From JASFTV01 sp050050615 (lineage in GTDB: Bacteria > Desulfobacterota > DSM-4660 > Desulfatiglandales > HGW-15), in NCBI GenBank assembly GCA_050050615.1, contig JASFTV010000183.1, positions 1 to 6,806 of the forward strand: a stretch of 6,806 nt of DNA. Direction: 5' to 3'. A program made the position numbers and the translations under genes. The notes beneath the pieces were generated by a model, which saw only the letters and a list, made by a program, of their open reading frames with translations, ran no database searches and had not been told where the DNA came from. Positions 5,214 to 6,806 of this stretch are shown in pieces. Within the stretch, counting starts at the first letter, position 1. Each line of letters starts with the position of its first letter.

Positions 5214-6158
5214 AATAGTAAGCCAAAACTGATCGTTATTACTGGCCCCACCGCCAGCGGGAAGAGCTCATTGGCGATTGAACTGGCCGTGCGTTTGGGG
5301 GGGGAGATCGTTAATGCGGATTCTATGCAGGTCTACCGCGGTATGGATGTGGGCACGGCCAAGCCCCCGATCGGGGTAAGACGCGGTATCCCTCACCACC
5401 TCATTGACACGGTTGATCCGGATGAAACGTTTAATGCCGCCATTTATAGAAATCTGGCTCTTCCTGCCATTCAGGATATCAGGAAAAGAAAGAGGGTCTG
5501 TTTCGTGGTCGGCGGCACCGGCCTTTATATCAAAACGCTGCTGGGAGGGCTCCTCAAGTGTCCGCCTGCTGATCCAGTCCTGAGGGAGGACCTCAGACGG
5601 CAATGCGAGGAATATGGAACTCTGTTTCTCCATAAGAGACTGGAGAAGCTTGACCCTGGATCTGCCAGGAGAATTCATCCCCATGACAAGATAAGGATCA
5701 TGCGCGCCCTTGAGATCATTGAGCTCACGAAGACCCCCCTTTCAGTCTTAACCCAGAAGCATGGCTTTAAGGAGAAGCCCTTTCAGACCCTGAAAATTTG
5801 TTTGCAAATGAGTCGGGAACATTTGTATGATCGAATCAACAAGCGATGCTTGTTGATGATCGATCACGGCCTTGTAAAAGAAACGGAGAATCTCCTTAGC
5901 AAAGGATACGCTCCTGAGCTAAAGCCTATGAAGTCCTTAGGGTATAGGCATATGATTAGATACCTTGAAGGGAGATGGGGTCTTGATGAAGCGATACACC
6001 AGCTTCAAACTGACACCCGGAGGTATGCCAAGAGGCAATTGACCTGGTTCAGAGCCGACCCTCAAATGGCCTGGTTTGAAGCCGAAGAGAAAGAGAGCAT
6101 TGTTTGCAAAATAGAAGAATTTATGGTTTCGGGGGAGAATACAGAGGAGGGATCATGA
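5208..6158 (+). CDS. miaA: tRNA dimethylallyltransferase MiaA
   Basis: This is a complete 316-residue enzyme that transfers a dimethylallyl group from DMAPP to N6 of A37 in tRNAs reading codons that begin with U, the first step toward ms2i6A. The P-loop GPTASGKS is at 13-20, with DSMQVYRGMDVGTAKP at 38-53 (the catalytic D38 region). GGTGLYIK (102-109) belongs to the core, RRIHPHDKIRIMRALE (154-169) to the tRNA-binding part, and SLGYRHM (243-249) and TRRYAKRQLTWFR (270-282) to the conserved C-terminal part. R213 is followed by CLLM where the family usually has V-D-x-M; the change coincides with a perfect DNA palindrome. The ATG at 5208 gives the standard N-terminus but has no Shine-Dalgarno, because the upstream region is tandem repeat. 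mutL lies upstream, as in many bacteria. The stop codon overlaps the next start as ATGA. Confidence 0.98.
   Translation: MTNSKPKLIVITGPTASGKSSLAIELAVRLGGEIVNADSMQVYRGMDVGTAKPPIGVRRGIPHHLIDTVDPDETFNAAIYRNLALPAIQDIRKRKRVCFVVGGTGLYIKTLLGGLLKCPPADPVLREDLRRQCEEYGTLFLHKRLEKLDPGSARRIHPHDKIRIMRALEIIELTKTPLSVLTQKHGFKEKPFQTLKICLQMSREHLYDRINKRCLLMIDHGLVKETENLLSKGYAPELKPMKSLGYRHMIRYLEGRWGLDEAIHQLQTDTRRYAKRQLTWFRADPQMAWFEAEEKESIVCKIEEFMVSGENTEEGS
5835..5857 (+). repeat. Perfect 10-bp inverted repeat inside miaA
   Basis: ATCAACAAGC (5835-5844), loop GAT, GCTTGTTGAT (5848-5857). The stem has no mismatch and lies in codons for I210 to M217 of MiaA. In mRNA it would form a stable hairpin. It has no U-tract and is in the middle of a conserved gene, so it is not a terminator. 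Confidence 0.8.
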
Positions 6159-6806
6159 AAAAAGGGTTCTTCCATCTCCTCAGTATGATTCCTGCCATCT
6201 TTTTTCTCGCTTTGCCCATATCGGTCTTTGCGCAGAACTATATCCAATCCTTTGAAAATGGAAAGGTGGATTGGTCTAACGGGGTTGTCGAAGCAGCAGG
6301 TATTGGTGTGCCACCGAACGACGCTGCAAATCCCGCCCAAGGGAGAGCGATCGCAAAAAATCAGGCAAAAGCATCGGCACGGCAAAATCTATATGACTTG
6401 ATCAGGAATCTTAAGATCGATTCCAAGTACAGCGTTAGAGGGCTTATTGATCAACAGGATATTACACAGGAAGCGCTAAAGCGGTGCTTGATGCGATGTC
6501 GATTGGTTGATATTTCCTATCTGAGCAACGGCTCGGTAAAGGCGACTGTTGCGTTAAGGATTAATGGGACGTTCGCAGAGCTCGTGCTTCCGAAAGATAT
6601 TCTCACCATTGACACGGTTCTTCAGCCAAAGAGACCCCTTAAGAAGGCAGAGAGCTTCACCGGTTTGGTTGTAGATTGTCGAGGTTTAAGAATAAAGCCC
6701 GCTATGGTGCCCGTGATCGTTGATGAGGATGGTGGGGTGGTATATGGCTCAGCCTATGTTAGCCGAGATTATGCAGTGCAGCAAGGGATGGTTTCATATG
6801 TGAAGG
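6155..6806 (+). CDS. Exported LPP20-like protein, N-terminal part (3' end outside window)
   Basis: The frame is open from ATG 6155 to the window edge, 217 codons. Residues 1-26 are a signal peptide (MKK, a hydrophobic core, then SVFA) with likely cleavage before Q27. There is no lipobox cysteine, so unlike true LPP20 lipoproteins it is probably soluble in the periplasm or held by other means. VDWSNGVVEAAGIG (38-51), a helix rich in Ala with NPAQGRAIAKNQAKASARQNLYDLI (59-83), VDISYLSNGSVKATV (118-132) and the later TGLVVDCRGL, VYGSAYVSRDYAVQQGM (169 onward) match a form of the LPP20 domain frequent in Desulfobacterota. The biochemical role of this group is unknown. The start is clear: AGGAGG (6145-6150) lies 4 bases upstream, with GAGG at 6144-6147 giving 7, and ATG overlaps the miaA stop as ATGA, so translation is likely coupled. 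In E. coli the gene after miaA is hfq; here it is not. Confidence 0.75.
   Translation, partial: MKKGFFHLLSMIPAIFFLALPISVFAQNYIQSFENGKVDWSNGVVEAAGIGVPPNDAANPAQGRAIAKNQAKASARQNLYDLIRNLKIDSKYSVRGLIDQQDITQEALKRCLMRCRLVDISYLSNGSVKATVALRINGTFAELVLPKDILTIDTVLQPKRPLKKAESFTGLVVDCRGLRIKPAMVPVIVDEDGGVVYGSAYVSRDYAVQQGMVSYVK

Overview
The window reads as ordinary chromosome from a Gram-negative bacterium. It most resembles a Desulfobacterota (former Deltaproteobacteria) genome, possibly an environmental assembly. This placement rests on family resemblance, not on a database search. The pointers are an AsmA-type envelope protein, an exported LPP20-like protein of a form common in that group, a decayed small lipoprotein gene, a MutL with its own endonuclease motif (usual where MutH is absent), and short intergenic tandem repeats. 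Base composition looks balanced and even, and no mobile element, CRISPR array or phage gene was found.

Layout. Bases 1-954 (+) are the 3' part of an AsmA-like gene that starts upstream of the window. Bases 955-1345 hold no intact gene, but on the + strand they contain what looks like the N-terminal part of a dead lipoprotein gene (about 1044-1244). Bases 1346-1430 (-) are a complete tRNA-Leu(UAG) with encoded CCA. Its promoter candidate (1442-1470) has a perfect -35 hexamer lying across the stop codon of radC. radC itself (1467-2213, -) encodes a JAMM-motif protein. Bases 2214-2519 form the divergent control region between radC and the rightward genes.

From 2520 to the right edge four genes run on the + strand as a probable operon. 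They are an exported zinc-dependent phospholipase C-like protein (2520-3383), mutL (3391-5115), miaA (5208-6158) and an exported LPP20-like protein cut by the window end (6155-6806). Junctions are tight: 7 bp between the phospholipase and mutL, 92 bp of tandem repeats between mutL and miaA, and a 4-bp ATGA overlap between miaA and the last gene.

Function. mutL-miaA is a pairing known from many bacteria: MutL nicks the daughter strand in mismatch repair and MiaA prenylates A37 of tRNAs. The flanking genes are envelope or secreted proteins with no obvious link to either, so the operon looks like shared transcription rather than one pathway. I did not find a convincing new multi-gene system. The observations most worth a second look are the two tandem repeats that run into the miaA start codon, a perfect 10-bp palindrome in miaA that coincides with a departure from the family consensus, the lipoprotein relic, and the tRNA promoter embedded in the end of radC.
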